From Sesamum alatum (taxonomy: Eukaryota > Streptophyta > Magnoliopsida > Lamiales > Pedaliaceae), in NCBI GenBank assembly GCA_034509735.1, contig JACGWO010000005.1:14869264-14933263 (forward strand): 64,000 nt of DNA. The letters run 5' to 3'. Under the pieces are notes generated by a model. That model was not told the DNA's origin. It was given only the letters and a program-made list of their open reading frames with translations, and searched no databases. Of this stretch, positions 42,104 through 53,888 are shown one piece after another (position 1 is the first letter of the stretch; each line of letters starts with the position of its first letter). The position numbers and the translations under genes are program-made.

Positions 42104-45100
42104 ATGTCTAAGAACCCGTTAACCATGATTCTTGAGACTAACAAATTCAACGAAACGAACTACTCGGACTGGCTGAGAAACCTAAGGATTTTCCTCGGTT
42201 TCGAGAACCAAGGCTACGTCTTGGACGAGCCGCCACCGAGCGACTTACCGGAGGGGTCCACGCTTGAAGAACGTTTAATGTTCGAGAAATGGCATGAGGG
42301 CAACCGAAAAGTACGCAGTATCATACTGGCTTCGATGTCTAACGACATCCAGAAGCATTATGAGAGGCTGGACAACGTCTCCGCCATAATGCTCCGCATG
42401 AACGAGGCTTATGCGGTTCCGGATAGGCATATTAGATATGCCGCCACAAAATCATTCTTTGGCACCAAGCTCGCTGAAGGAGCGTCTGTACAGAGTCATG
42501 GGGTCAAGATGCTCTCCCTAGTGGAGAAACTCGAGGACCTTAAAGCTGGGCTTAACAATGACACGTACATTGACGTGATCCTCCAGTCGCTTCCTCCATC
42601 CTATGACCCGTTTGTTATAAACTACAACATGAACGGACTTGAGAAGTCTATTCATGAGTTGATCAACATGCTAGTCCAATACGAGGCAACGACCCACAAG
42701 TCGGCGCCGGCGGTATTGATAGGAGAGGCTTCGACCCCCAAGGCGAATGGCAAGAGGGCCGGACGCTGGAAGAGGAAGAAGGGCAAAGGGAAGACGGTTG
42801 TGGCCCCTGCTCACGCTCCGGGCGTCCCTGTTGCTCCGGTTGGACCGAGCAAAGAGAAAGGGAAGGCCCGTGGTTCTCAGCGGTCCAAGGCAAATGATGT
42901 CTGCATGCATTGCCAAGGGATAGGGCATTGGAAGAAGGAGTGCCCACAACTCCTCTCCAACCCAGGTGTGTTTGTGGTCGAAGTTAATATGATTACTAAT
43001 TCTGCTTCATGGGTATTGGATACCGGGTGTGGTGCTCACATCTGCAGTGATCTGCAGGCACTGCAAAGAAGCAGAAGGCTAACCAAGGATGAGATGATCC
43101 TGAGGCTAGGCGATGGCAAGGCCGTTGATGCGGAGGCCGTAGGATCACTAGAGTTAGCCATTAGTAGTCATGTTAGGATTGTACTGAACGACTGTTTCTA
43201 TGTACCTAGCATGATTAAAAACATTGTTTCCATCCCGGTCCTTGATAAGGAGGGATATGAATTTACCATCAATAAAAATGGTTTTTTCATTATCAAAGAT
43301 GGTATTTCTCATTTGCTTGGTACATTGGTCAACGGTCTGTACATACTTCAACTGTCTTATTGGATTATGACTGCAGAACACAAACGAAAACGTGATGATC
43401 ATAATGACGCACAGATATGGCATGCGAGGTTAGGTCATATCTCTAAAGATAGGATAAGAAGGTTGGTGGACTCAAAGAGTCTAGAAATAGACGATTTGGA
43501 CAACCTACCGACCTGCGAATCCTGTCTAAAGGGAAAGATGACCAAGAAAACCCTTTGTTGGACAAAGTACGCTAGCCAGTGGTCTGTTGGATTTGATCCA
43601 TACAGATGTCTGTGGTCCACTAAATACTCAGGCTAAAGGTGGGTACTCGTAGTTCATAACCTTTACCGATGATCACTCACGGTATGGTTATGTTTACCTG
43701 ATGAGGTACAAGTCTGAAGCCTTTGGAAGGTTTAAAGAATACTGACTTGAAGTAGAGAACCAAACCAGTCGAAAGATCAAAGCCCTTCGGTCGGACCGAG
43801 GTGGAGAGTATTTGAGTGGTGAGTTTACTGATTATCTAAAAGAGAATGGGATTCTCTCTCAGTGGACCCCTCCTGGAACACCGCACCTTAATGGTGTGTC
43901 TGAAAGGAGGAATCGGACCTTGTTGGACATGGTCCGATCCATGATGAGTTTTACCGAACTACCCCTTTCCTTCTGGGGATACGCTCTTGAGACGACGGCC
44001 AAAGTTTTGAACTTGGCGCCATCTAAAAGGGTATCCCAGACGCCATATGAGATATGTCATGGCAAGCCTGCCTCCTACAAATACTTGAAAGTGTGGGGTT
44101 GCCCCGCATATGTCAAGAGATTAGTGGGAGATAAACTGGACTCGAGGTCTAGTTTATGCAGGTTCATCGACTATCCGAAAGAAACTGCGGGGTATTATTT
44201 CTATGATCCTTCGAGCAAAAGGTTTTTGTCTCGCGAAACGCAGTGTTCTTGGAAAAAGGTTTTCCATCGGATAGTCGACGCGATGAGGTGCTCCTTGAGG
44301 AATCAAGTGAGGAACCCCAAGAGGCGGCAGTGACATCTGAGCCTGAAGTTCCCACTGATATTGTTCCAGTCCTCCGTAGGTCGGCCAGAGTATCCCATGC
44401 ACCTGATAGGTATGGATTTCTGGGCCTGACCAGTCAGTTGGATAATGATCCAAAGACGTACGGAGAAGCGATATCGGACATCGATTCGGACAAGTGGCTT
44501 GAGGCCATGAAATCCGAGATGGACTCGATGGGTACAAACAAGATTTGGACCCTAGCAGATCCACCAAAAGGGGTTAAACCCGAAGCTGGAACATACGTTT
44601 TGATGAAGTCATACGGGGATATGATTTCATCAAGAACGAGTCCGATCCTTGTGTATAGAAGAAGATCAGTGGGAGCTCAGTTGCGTTTCTGGTGCTTTAC
44701 GTGCATGACATCTTGCTCATTGGGAATGATGCTAAGATGTTAGGTACCACTAAAGCTTGGTTGTCAACGCAATTCTCTATGATGGATATGGGCGAGGCAT
44801 ACTACATCCTTGGCATGAAGATCTACAGGGATAGATCTAGAAGGATGTTAGGAATGGCCCAGTCCTCGTATATGAGGCATGAAATTAAGTTATCCAAGAA
44901 GCAGTCTCCTAAGACTGATTAGGAACTTAAACGGATGTAGGACATCCCTATGCTTTAGCCGTAGGCAGCATACAGTATGCTGTTCAGTGCACTAGACCTG
45001 TTGTGGCTTTCGCTTTGAGCGTAACTAGCCGATATCACTGGAGTGCAGTCAAGACTATCCTGAAGTACCTGAAAAAGGACTAAGGACATGTTCTTGATCT

Positions 45101-45600
45101 ACGGAGGTAGAGAGTTGATACTGGAAGGCTATAGCGACGCTAGCTTCCAGTCGGATGACGATGATGCCAAGTCTCAGTATGGTTTTGTATTTAAACTAAA
45201 TGGTGGCATGGTTACTTGGAAGAGTTCCAAATAGGCTACCACGACGGACTCCACCATAGAGTTTTGAATACATAGCGGCTTTGGAAGCTGCTAAGGAGTG
45301 GTTTGGTTGATGAGCTACATCCAAGGGTTGGATGTAGTACCTAGCATTGCTAAGCCTGTAACTATCTTTCATGATAACAAACGGGGCGATAGCGCTAGCA
45401 AAGGAACCGAGATCTCATCACGATCCAAGCATATTCTTAGACGTTACCATCTCTTAGAGAGATGGATAGCAGGAGTGACATTCGGGTGGACCGAGTCAGC
45501 TCCGCAGAAAACATAGCAGATCCACTTGCTAAGCCCATGTCGCAAGTTGCCCATACTCACCATCTGAATAAGAGGTTTGAGGCCAATGGGTGATTGGCTT
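42104..45600 (+). pseudogene. broken gag-pol of C2
   Basis: An open part at 42104-43636 (510 codons) holds complete gag, a zinc knuckle (C267, C270, H275, C280), protease D306-T-G and the integrase zinc region. Then come an extra base near 43550, TAG at 43650-43652 and TGA at 43743-43745. Integrase core E is in GVSERRNRT (about 43890). A base is lost near 44213. At about 44583 some 335 bp are missing relative to A2: the RT part with the first catalytic Asp. The YVDD box reads YVHD (44698-44709). RNase H is shifted and has stops. RT could not work. Gag is intact and might still be made. Confidence 0.9.
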
Positions 45601-45606
45601 TAGGTC

Positions 45607-45617
45607 AAGTGGGAGAT
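45607..45617 (+). other. polypurine tract of C2
   Basis: AAGTGGGAGAT directly before the LTR start TGTTGGAATAGG, identical to family A. Confidence 0.88.
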
Positions 45618-47847
45618 TGTTGGAATAGGTGACCAGAAAGCCAATAGGTTTGGCAATTTGTAACCTATCCGACAACTTGATGTGAATGTAATATTATTAT
45701 GTGATGAATAAGATGAGTATTCATCACCAATGGTACTTTCTTTGTTGCGCTCATCTTACATTTGTTAAAATGGTGTTTAACTTATATCGCAACAAAGCCC
45801 ACAGACCATGGATAACAACTCGTGCAGTTGGGCCACGCATTGGATGGTGGTCATGAAACCAACTGATTAAGAGTTGGGTCTGAAACGTTCCAAGTCGAGG
45901 ACCTCGAGACAGGGCATCGAGAGTCCTATTGAGACTTGCGTCAAGAGTCGTGTTCATTGGATGAGTGCCGTGTTTCATCGGGGACAGGCGTGGGACGCCT
46001 GCACGATCTTGATGGGTTTGTCGACTGGGGTCGAGCCGACTGGACTGACTTGCGGGGATCATCATATGGAAGCCTTGGAGGCTTGGTCGGTATGATTGGT
46101 TTTCCCCGGTTCCGATAGTATGGGAGTAATCCTCAGACTTGAGGGATCATGGCAGTCGTGTGCACAGGACGGTTGTATCTTGGATCTGGCGAGAGGTAAT
46201 CATTCTGTAAGATGATTATCATAAGCCTTGTCCAGTGCACTCAGAATGTGTAGCGAGGACGGTGGATTCCAAGAAGAGGATCCGTCCCCTGTCAGTATGT
46301 GACAGAGGTATCTCCTATGCACTCGGAGACACGTTCATGCTGTTTGAAGCTGTGGCCACAGTGGTTGGTCGAACAGGGAATGGTTTCCTGTGTCGACGCA
46401 ATGAAGCATACGTGGTCTCGAGTATTAAGCATAGATGCCTAGTCCAGGATGGGAACCGAGGCCCAATTCCATACCCTAGACTAAGGCCGGGAGACGGTAG
46501 ACGGAAGGATCGTACCCGTACGGAATCGGCGCCTAAATGTTCACGCCAATTCACCTAGTCTCTAGTGCCATGGACCGTTGCTAGACGGCCACCCATGGTA
46601 ACGGGCTCTTGTGGGACACAGGCCCAAGTCTAGCTGAGGGTGAACCTAAAGGGTCACACACAAATCACCGAGGAGGTTGAGAGATCGACTTGGAGTCAAT
46701 CTCGAAGGATAAAATAAGTAATTGGATTACTTAAGGGAAAGTCCATTGGATGGACGGGCCGATATTGTATCGGGCTTTCATTTAATCGGTGAATTGGATT
46801 TTCGATTAAATATGGAAAGTTGAGATGTTGAGACGTTGGATCTTTTAATTGGATTAAAAGATCAATGGGAATAATTTAAGTGGACATTAAATTGGATTTA
46901 ATATTGGGTTCGTCGTAATTGGATTACGATAAAACCCGGTCCGTTAAATTATACCCGAGAGGAGAAATAATTCCTAATTTGGAATAGGAAGAAGTTGGAC
47001 TTCTTCCCTTAATTAAACATAGCCGACATGCTCCCTTGGAGGAAGCAAAATCAGCCATGTTTCATGCTAGGTGGTATGTTGACTTGTCTCTTTTGGAAAG
47101 AGACAAATCAACTCCAATCAAGCTCTTCCCTTTTGGTATGATTTGATCATACCATATATTTTGGTAGGCTTGATTGAAGAATTGATGGTGATTGATTGGA
47201 ATGAATCTAGACATCCTTGGATGAACCTAGACACATTCCAGTAATCACATTAATTATGTATATATATGAGAATATACAACACCAAGCATAAGTGATTCAT
47301 TATTCATCTTTTTCTAGGAAAAAGAGAAGACAAAAATCCTCTCCTCTCTCTCAAAATTTCGTGCTCTCTCCCTCTCTTACACTTGTGTTCTTCACTTGAT
47401 TTTGAATCAAGAAGAAGAACAAAGTAAGTTTAAGAGAACACTAATTCATAGTGTTCTTCTCTTAAACCGATTCCTTCCTAAACCCGTTCTTTTTCTAGCA
47501 AGAAGAACGTGTGTTTCTTCCGGTGTGGTGTGGATCACCTTTGGAGAATCCATACGTTTGGATTTCGTGAGCATTCCGGAGAAGGAACAACGCTAGTAGC
47601 CGGGAGCATACGCTAAACAATCAAAGGTAACGGTTTATTACGCTTTGATTGATTTCATTTATATATCTATGCCCTATGTGCTTAAATATATGTTTTAATA
47701 TTTACACATCCTACATCGAACGCCCGGTTGAGCACCCAAGGGTACACCCCTTGGGATTCGCGTATTTTTGAATTTGATTTAAATTTACGCACTTTCTCGC
47801 CTTTCTCGCTTCCGCTCGCGCTCCCGGGCGGATCCGCTTGTCCTTCA
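45618..47847 (+). repeat. 3' LTR of C2
   Basis: Complete 2230-bp LTR. Shared U3 block at about 46550-46610, a 35-bp inverted repeat at 47078-47112, a TATATATA stretch near 47258-47266, and the stem-loop CCCAAGGG / CCCTTGGG at 47735-47755. It ends CCTTCA at 47847, directly followed by A4 gag. Confidence 0.92.
47078..47112. promoter_or_regulatory. inverted repeat in family C U3
   Basis: GTTGACTTGTCTCTTT and AAAGAGACAAATCAAC pair with one mismatch around a short loop, about 150 bp upstream of a TATATATA stretch. Also in C2 5' LTR (near 27637) and C1 (near 24150). It occupies the place where A and B LTRs have their TTGAC array and contains one TTGAC core. Regulatory role is inference. Confidence 0.4.
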
Positions 47848-48530
47848 ATTTCTCACGGCAGTTGATACATATGTCATATGCCTTCGACTGTTGCTTGGAG
47901 ACAACCTTTCCCTTTCCTTTGCCTTTCCCCTCTTTGGCAATGGGAACACTCTTAGTGTTCGTAGCTGCTTTGACGGCCTTTCCCTTCCCTTTCTTCTTCT
48001 TCCAACGTCCGCCACCCTTGCCTTTCGTATTAGAAGTCGAAGCACCTCCAAACAATACCGAAGGCGTGGACTTCTTAGTCGTTGCCTCGTATTGCACCAA
48101 CATAATGATCAACTCATGAATGCCCTTCTCAAGTGCGTTCATGTTGTAGTTGACGATAAATTGGTCAAAGGAGGGTGGGAGTGACTGAAGGATCACATCT
48201 ATGTACGTTTCATTATCGAGACCTGCCTTTAGGTCCTCGAGCTTTTCCACCAGGGTAAGCATTTTAACCCCGTGATCTTGTACAGAGGATCCTTCTGTCA
48301 TTTTCGTTCCAAAGAACGCCTTGGTCGCGACATACCTAGTATGCCGGTCCGGGACTGCATAGCAATCCTTAAGGCGAGCCATAATGGAAGGGACATCGTC
48401 TAGCCTTTCATATTGCTTCTGAATCTCATTGGTCATCGAAGCAAGTATGACGCTACGGACCTTCCGGTTATCCTTATGCCAAGTCTCGAACGTCTCACGT
48501 TTTTCTGGCGTGGATCCTTTCGGTTTAGTC
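47848..48530 (-). pseudogene. gag of A4, C-terminal part
   Basis: On the minus strand it encodes most of gag (ASMTNEIQKQYERLDD ... LPPSFDQF ... KGKGKGK ... CINCREK) and stops inside the zinc knuckle at 47848. It is open from 48436 to the C2 joint. It was cut from its N-terminus by B2 at 48531. Confidence 0.85.
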
Positions 48531-50763
48531 TGAAAGATTATGTGGATCGGTCCGGGAGATTAGCGCGTATAGCGGAAGCGCGAAATAGTGCGTAATAAAA
48601 TTACAAAGCATAATTAAATGGAATTTAAATCATGCATAACATACATAAACGAATCAAGGGGTGTGCCTTGATTCTCCCGGGCATTCGGTGTATCTCATGT
48701 TCAATAAAACACAACATGAAGGCCATAGAATTGAAACCGAAAAACGAAATTAAAGAACCTACCCGGTTGTAGTTTTGTCTTCGTTTCGGCTACATGCATT
48801 GTTCCCCATTTTGCACCAAGATCTCAAAGAAGAGACCCTCTAAATCATCTCACTCGCTCCACCGGAAAGCAAACAACCCTTGTTCTAGCAAGAAATTATT
48901 TGGGGAGAAGAGACATCGATACACGCTATGAATTAACGCAATCAATGTCTCTTATGTTCTTAACTTGAATAAAATCAAGAAGAACAAAGTATAATTCTTG
49001 GAGAGAAAAGAAGAGGATGGACGAAAATCTTGAGAGAGATGAGAGATGAGAGTTGTAGAAAAAAGTAGGTGTGAGTGTGTGTTTTTTGCGTATTTATAGA
49101 AGATGGAATTCCTATTCTTTCTCAAACTCTTCCAAAGAGACACACTGTGACTAGGATTTTGACCTAGTCAAATCCTAGTCAAATTAGGCTTTGATTAAGT
49201 CAATTTAATCATCGACCTTCATCTCATCATTCTCTAGATCAAATCTTGTCCATCCATTTTGATGGGCTTTTATGGAATGGGCCTATTTAATTCTAAATTA
49301 AATATTCCCATGGACTTTATACTAAATCATATTTAATATACTAAGCCCATTAACTAATTAATGGAAATGACTTATTTAATTCTAAATTAAATAGTCCCAT
49401 GGACTTTATATTAAATCCTATTTAATACACCAAGCCCATTAATTAATTCCATAGAATGGGATTATTTAATTCTAAATTAAATTGTCCCATGGACTTTATA
49501 TTAAATCCTATTTAATATACAAGCCCACTAATTAATTCACCCTTTTAATCTAATCAAAAGGAAAGCCCATGCTTTATAAAATTCATAAATCTAATTTATG
49601 AACTCAAGCCCGATTATTCCAAATAATTCATCGAGGCTTGAATCTCCAAGAAGTATAATTTAATTCCATTAAATTAAACCTTCTCCCGGAATTAATTCCA
49701 AATTAATTCCCTTTCATTTGGTGTAGCGGGTGTGACTCTTTAGGTTCACCTTTCAGCTAGACTTGGACCTACTTTTTGTTATTTCATAACCAAAGTAGTC
49801 CGTTACCATGGGTGGCCATCTAGCAACGGTCCATGGCACTAGAGACTAGGTGAATTTATGGTGTGAACATTTAGACTCCGAGTTATATGCAGGTGCGGTC
49901 CTACCGACGCTCAATATGTATGAGTACGGTCCTACTGTCGCCTAGCTCCCGGCCTTTAGTCTAGGGGTCGGTTCCCATCGTTGACTAGGCAACTATGCAT
50001 AATGCTCGAGATAGGTTTAACTCGACGTAGGAAATCCTTTCCCACTACATCAAGTGCTATGGCCATAGACTTTGTGAGTTTAAACCATCTCCGAGCACAT
50101 AGGAGATCTTGCTGTCATATCCTTTGACAGGGGACAGATCCTATCTTGGAATTCACCGTTCTTACATACGCCGACTGCACTGGATGAGGCTTATGATGAC
50201 CATGTGATATAATCGGTCAAATTTCACCAGATCCAAGATACAGCCTTAATATGTAGGGGACTGCCGTGATCCTGAAGTCCGAGGACTAATCCCGTACTAT
50301 CAGAATCGGGAATACGAGTCATACCGACCAAGCCCGAGTAGCTTCTATATGACGATTCCCGCGAGTCACCTCAGTCGGCCCGCTCCCCGGCAGGCCGACC
50401 CACTAACACTGCTTAGACAATCCTCGTCACCCGTCGATGAAACACGACAGCAGATGCTTAGTGCCAGTCTCAAATGGATTCTCGATGCCCTGTCTCGAGA
50501 TTCCTTTGACTTGGAGTATTTCAAACTGATTCGGCGAAACTGATTTCATGAACCTACCTCCAAGCGTAGTTCCAATTTTTCGAAATATTATTTCAGTCTG
50601 TGGGCGTTTGTTATGACATCGTAACGATGCAAGCAGTAAGTACAACAAACTCATGCCTATGAATCCTTACTACATTCATTGACATAATATTACTTGTTCA
50701 CAGATTGACGAATGGTTCTCAGAACAGCCAATACCATTGACTTTCTGGTCACGTATTCTAACA
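48531..50763 (-). repeat. 3' LTR of B2
   Basis: 2233 bp, TGAAAGATTATGTGG to CTATTCTAACA. It pairs with 57911-60143, which has the same length; scattered base differences are visible between the two. TTGAC/GTCAA array near 49148-49200 in minus orientation. Confidence 0.92.
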
Positions 50764-50789
50764 ATCTACCACTTGACCAATAAGGCAAT

Positions 50790-53700
50790 TACCCACTTTG
50801 TTCAGAATCCTCTGAGTATGAGTAATCTACGATACCGACTAAGGTATTGTGAGTCCACTTATATTTCCTTGCGAAGCAATACGGTCTAATCGTGTTACCT
50901 CTATCCACCATTGCCTCTTAGAGATGGTGGTTGTCTAAGAATATTTTCGTGGATCTTGTGATGAGATCTCGTGCCAATACTCCCATCGCCAAGTTGCCTG
51001 CCATATAGTCGAACATGGCTTGGTCGTGCTAGGCGCCACGTCCATCCTATGGACGCGGTCTTCATCAGTGACCACTATCCGATGCACTCGTCATTGGGCC
51101 TGACTGTGCATACCTTTGAGACTAACTGGTTTTCACTTATGCTCTGGAAGCTAGTATCGCTTTAGCCTTCCAAAGCAACTCTCAACAGACGGTGCATCAT
51201 GAACACATCTTTAGTCCTTATTCAGGTACTAAGGATCGTTCTTGATTGCTGTCTTCAACCCCTCAGTGCATTACCGATTTATGTTGAGCCATGCAAGAAG
51301 CACTCTCAACATCGGTTCCTATGCACCGAGTAAACATATCATATGTTTGCCTAGGGTTAAGACGTAGGGAATACTCAACATCCAAGCCTTCTCATTAGTC
51401 CACCGTGACTAAGTCTTGAATGGCTTGATGCTTTATGCATAGTATCCAAGTTTTCTCATCAGTCTTACTATGACTGAGTCTCGAACAACTTGTCCCTCTA
51501 CATATATGAGTTTTTCTCATCAGTCCACCATGACTGAGTCTTTGAAAAACTCAATTCATGATATGTATGTGGGAACCCTTAAAGTGTCATGGAGAATTTT
51601 CTTGAGTTACAGTTGTGTTTTAGTGATTCCTAATGTATTGAATTCATCCACGAATCAAGACATTACACACTTAAACACATGGAACACCATTTCTACTCCC
51701 ACTGATCACCTACGTCGTTTAAGACCGAGTCATGCTCCATATGAGCTCATCAAAACGAATATTCCAGTTATGCGGTGTTTCAAACCTTGTTTGAATTTTC
51801 TAGTGGATTCTATGGCTCCTCTCCATAAATCCCACTACGATGTCCAACATCACGTTCCGCAGGTCATTTTGGATTACTATCCAAATTTGACCGAACATAT
51901 CCCGATCACTCGTACCCCTTACGACATTCGGGTTCGTTCTTAAGGGGACTTGGAATATGATCAATTTAAGAAATGCGATTCTAAGCAACGTTAGTATTAT
52001 TCTGTCGTAAACTTGTACAAATTAGACACCGAGTCTAATTTGTCTCCCACTAGTCCCTTGACGTATGTAGGATCCTTCTACATGCTCAAGGACTTTGTCG
52101 GGACACAGGCTTGCCAAACCATGGCTCCTTGTGCGTGACTCCTAGCAAAGTGCCACGTTCCTTATGTTGGCAATTTTGAGTCTACGTATTCACGGGCTAA
52201 GGTAATTGGGTGAAACTTCGATCAACCTCCGTCCTTGATCGTTCCTTTATCAGAGACCGTCATCTTGGCCTTTATTGGAAACGTTTCATTGAGAATTCCA
52301 TTCTCAACTGGATGCTGAAGAGCTCCCACTAAATACACGGCGTTTTCGATCCTATCGAAACAGGTTTAATTTTGCGACCATTTATGGTTCACCACCTCAA
52401 GTCTAATTCCCAATCCTCCTATGGGACTTTTAGACTTTTGAGCCCTCTTATGGTCTTGTGTATTAGTAACCTACAGTTATCTTATTGGCTCCCTTCCAAT
52501 AGACTATTTGGCAAGCCTACTTCGTCCAACAAAGAGCTTTGGGACTTTCTTCTTTATAAAAGACTCGAAAATTTAGTCGATTCGAATCATCTATTTCTAG
52601 ATTCATCGAACTTTCCAATTTACTTATCTTTTAATAAGAAGAAACGTCCTAGCTGTTGTAGATGCCAAATTTGTAAGTTGGTCTTGATTAATCCATTTAG
52701 ATAATTTGAATTTTGAGTATCCATAAACCTTTTATGGGATGGTGTTCTAGGAATTTACGTGTAACTACTAGCAAACATGAATCAATATTCAATAATTTTG
52801 TTTGATCAAATATGTATGTAATAAAAACCTTTGTCCAAAAGAGACATACTTTTTATCATGCTAGGTTACGTAATTCCTATATTATCCTAACATGATCACG
52901 ATTATGGGCCTAACAAGTCTCTAGTCCTTTTCATCAATGGACCTTGCCATTGTTGAATCCTAGAACTGTTCTTGGCTTTTAAGTCCTTATTCACTTTCTG
53001 CAAACCACCCGCAGATTAGTGATAGGAATGGTATCAAATACCAAAAAAAGTGATCATGTCAATACTCAATATCAAATTTTACCCACATTGGAGAGGGGTT
53101 TAGGATGCTCCCCTTTCCAATGGCCCTCTTTTACGACAGTGAATGCTTACGTTCTTAGAAATCTATGAACTTGACTGCTTGAACCTTTTGCTCTTTCCTT
53201 TACCTCCACCTTGTGTTGTAAAGGAACAACACTTGAAGTGCTTAATAGTTGATGTCACCTTACCCTTCTTCCACTTTTGGCGTCTGGCACCTTTGCCTTT
53301 CGCCATGGAGGTTGAAGCCTCTCCTACTAGTACTGACGGCGTAGATTTTGCAATTGTTGCTTCGTACTAGACCGACATAATTACCAACCTATGAAGATCT
53401 TTTCTAAGCTCATTCATGCTGATAATTAATGGTTCGTAGGAGGGAGGAAGAGACTGAAGGATCATGTCAATGTACGTCTCCTTTTCAAGACTGACGTGGA
53501 GGTCTTTTGAGCTTCTCCACTAGGGATTGCATCATCACTCCATGTTCTTTGTACCGACATCCCTTCCGTCATCTTACCTCCAAACATGCCTTCGTTGCAT
53601 TTTACCCCACATGCTGGTCCAAGACCATATAGACATGATGCAAACGAAGCATAGTTTGAGCCAACATCATTATATCCTACTTGCTGGTGGTCATCCTTCA

Positions 53701-53888
53701 ACTTTTGAACGCCAAGCGTTGCCTTAGTTGTCGACCCCTCCGGCAAGGGCTGAGGAACGTCCTCATTCCGGTATGTGAGTTAAGGTTCTGGAAATCTAAG
53801 ACCATCTTAAGATTTCGCAGTCAATCCGTGTAATTGGTTCCCGTTTAATAAGCCTCTTAGTAATGTGTTTTGGTGGATTCTTAGACAT
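50790..53888 (-). pseudogene. decayed gag-pol relic of B2
   Basis: Counterpart of 11550-14673 in B1, similar along its length including stops and shifts. Gag start at 53888-53886; PEGSTT at about 53740; zinc-knuckle remains near 53110; integrase zinc-region remains near 52530; RNase H remains near 51160. No frame encodes a usable domain. The shared decay shows the relic was copied through RNA in this state. Confidence 0.8.

Larger units (their letters stand above)
26175..47847 (+). mobile_element. Ty1/copia element C2, with nested B3, A6 and A2
   Basis: Plus-strand family C element with both LTRs: 5' LTR 26175-30560 (split by B3), PBS, leader 30561-31770 and 41486-42103 (split by A6, which holds A2), broken gag-pol 42104-45600, polypurine tract 45607-45617, 3' LTR 45618-47847. 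Flanks do not form a target-site duplication: CTCAT on the left (family A pol), ATTTC on the right (family A gag). Without insertions it is about 9.8 kb. Confidence 0.9.
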
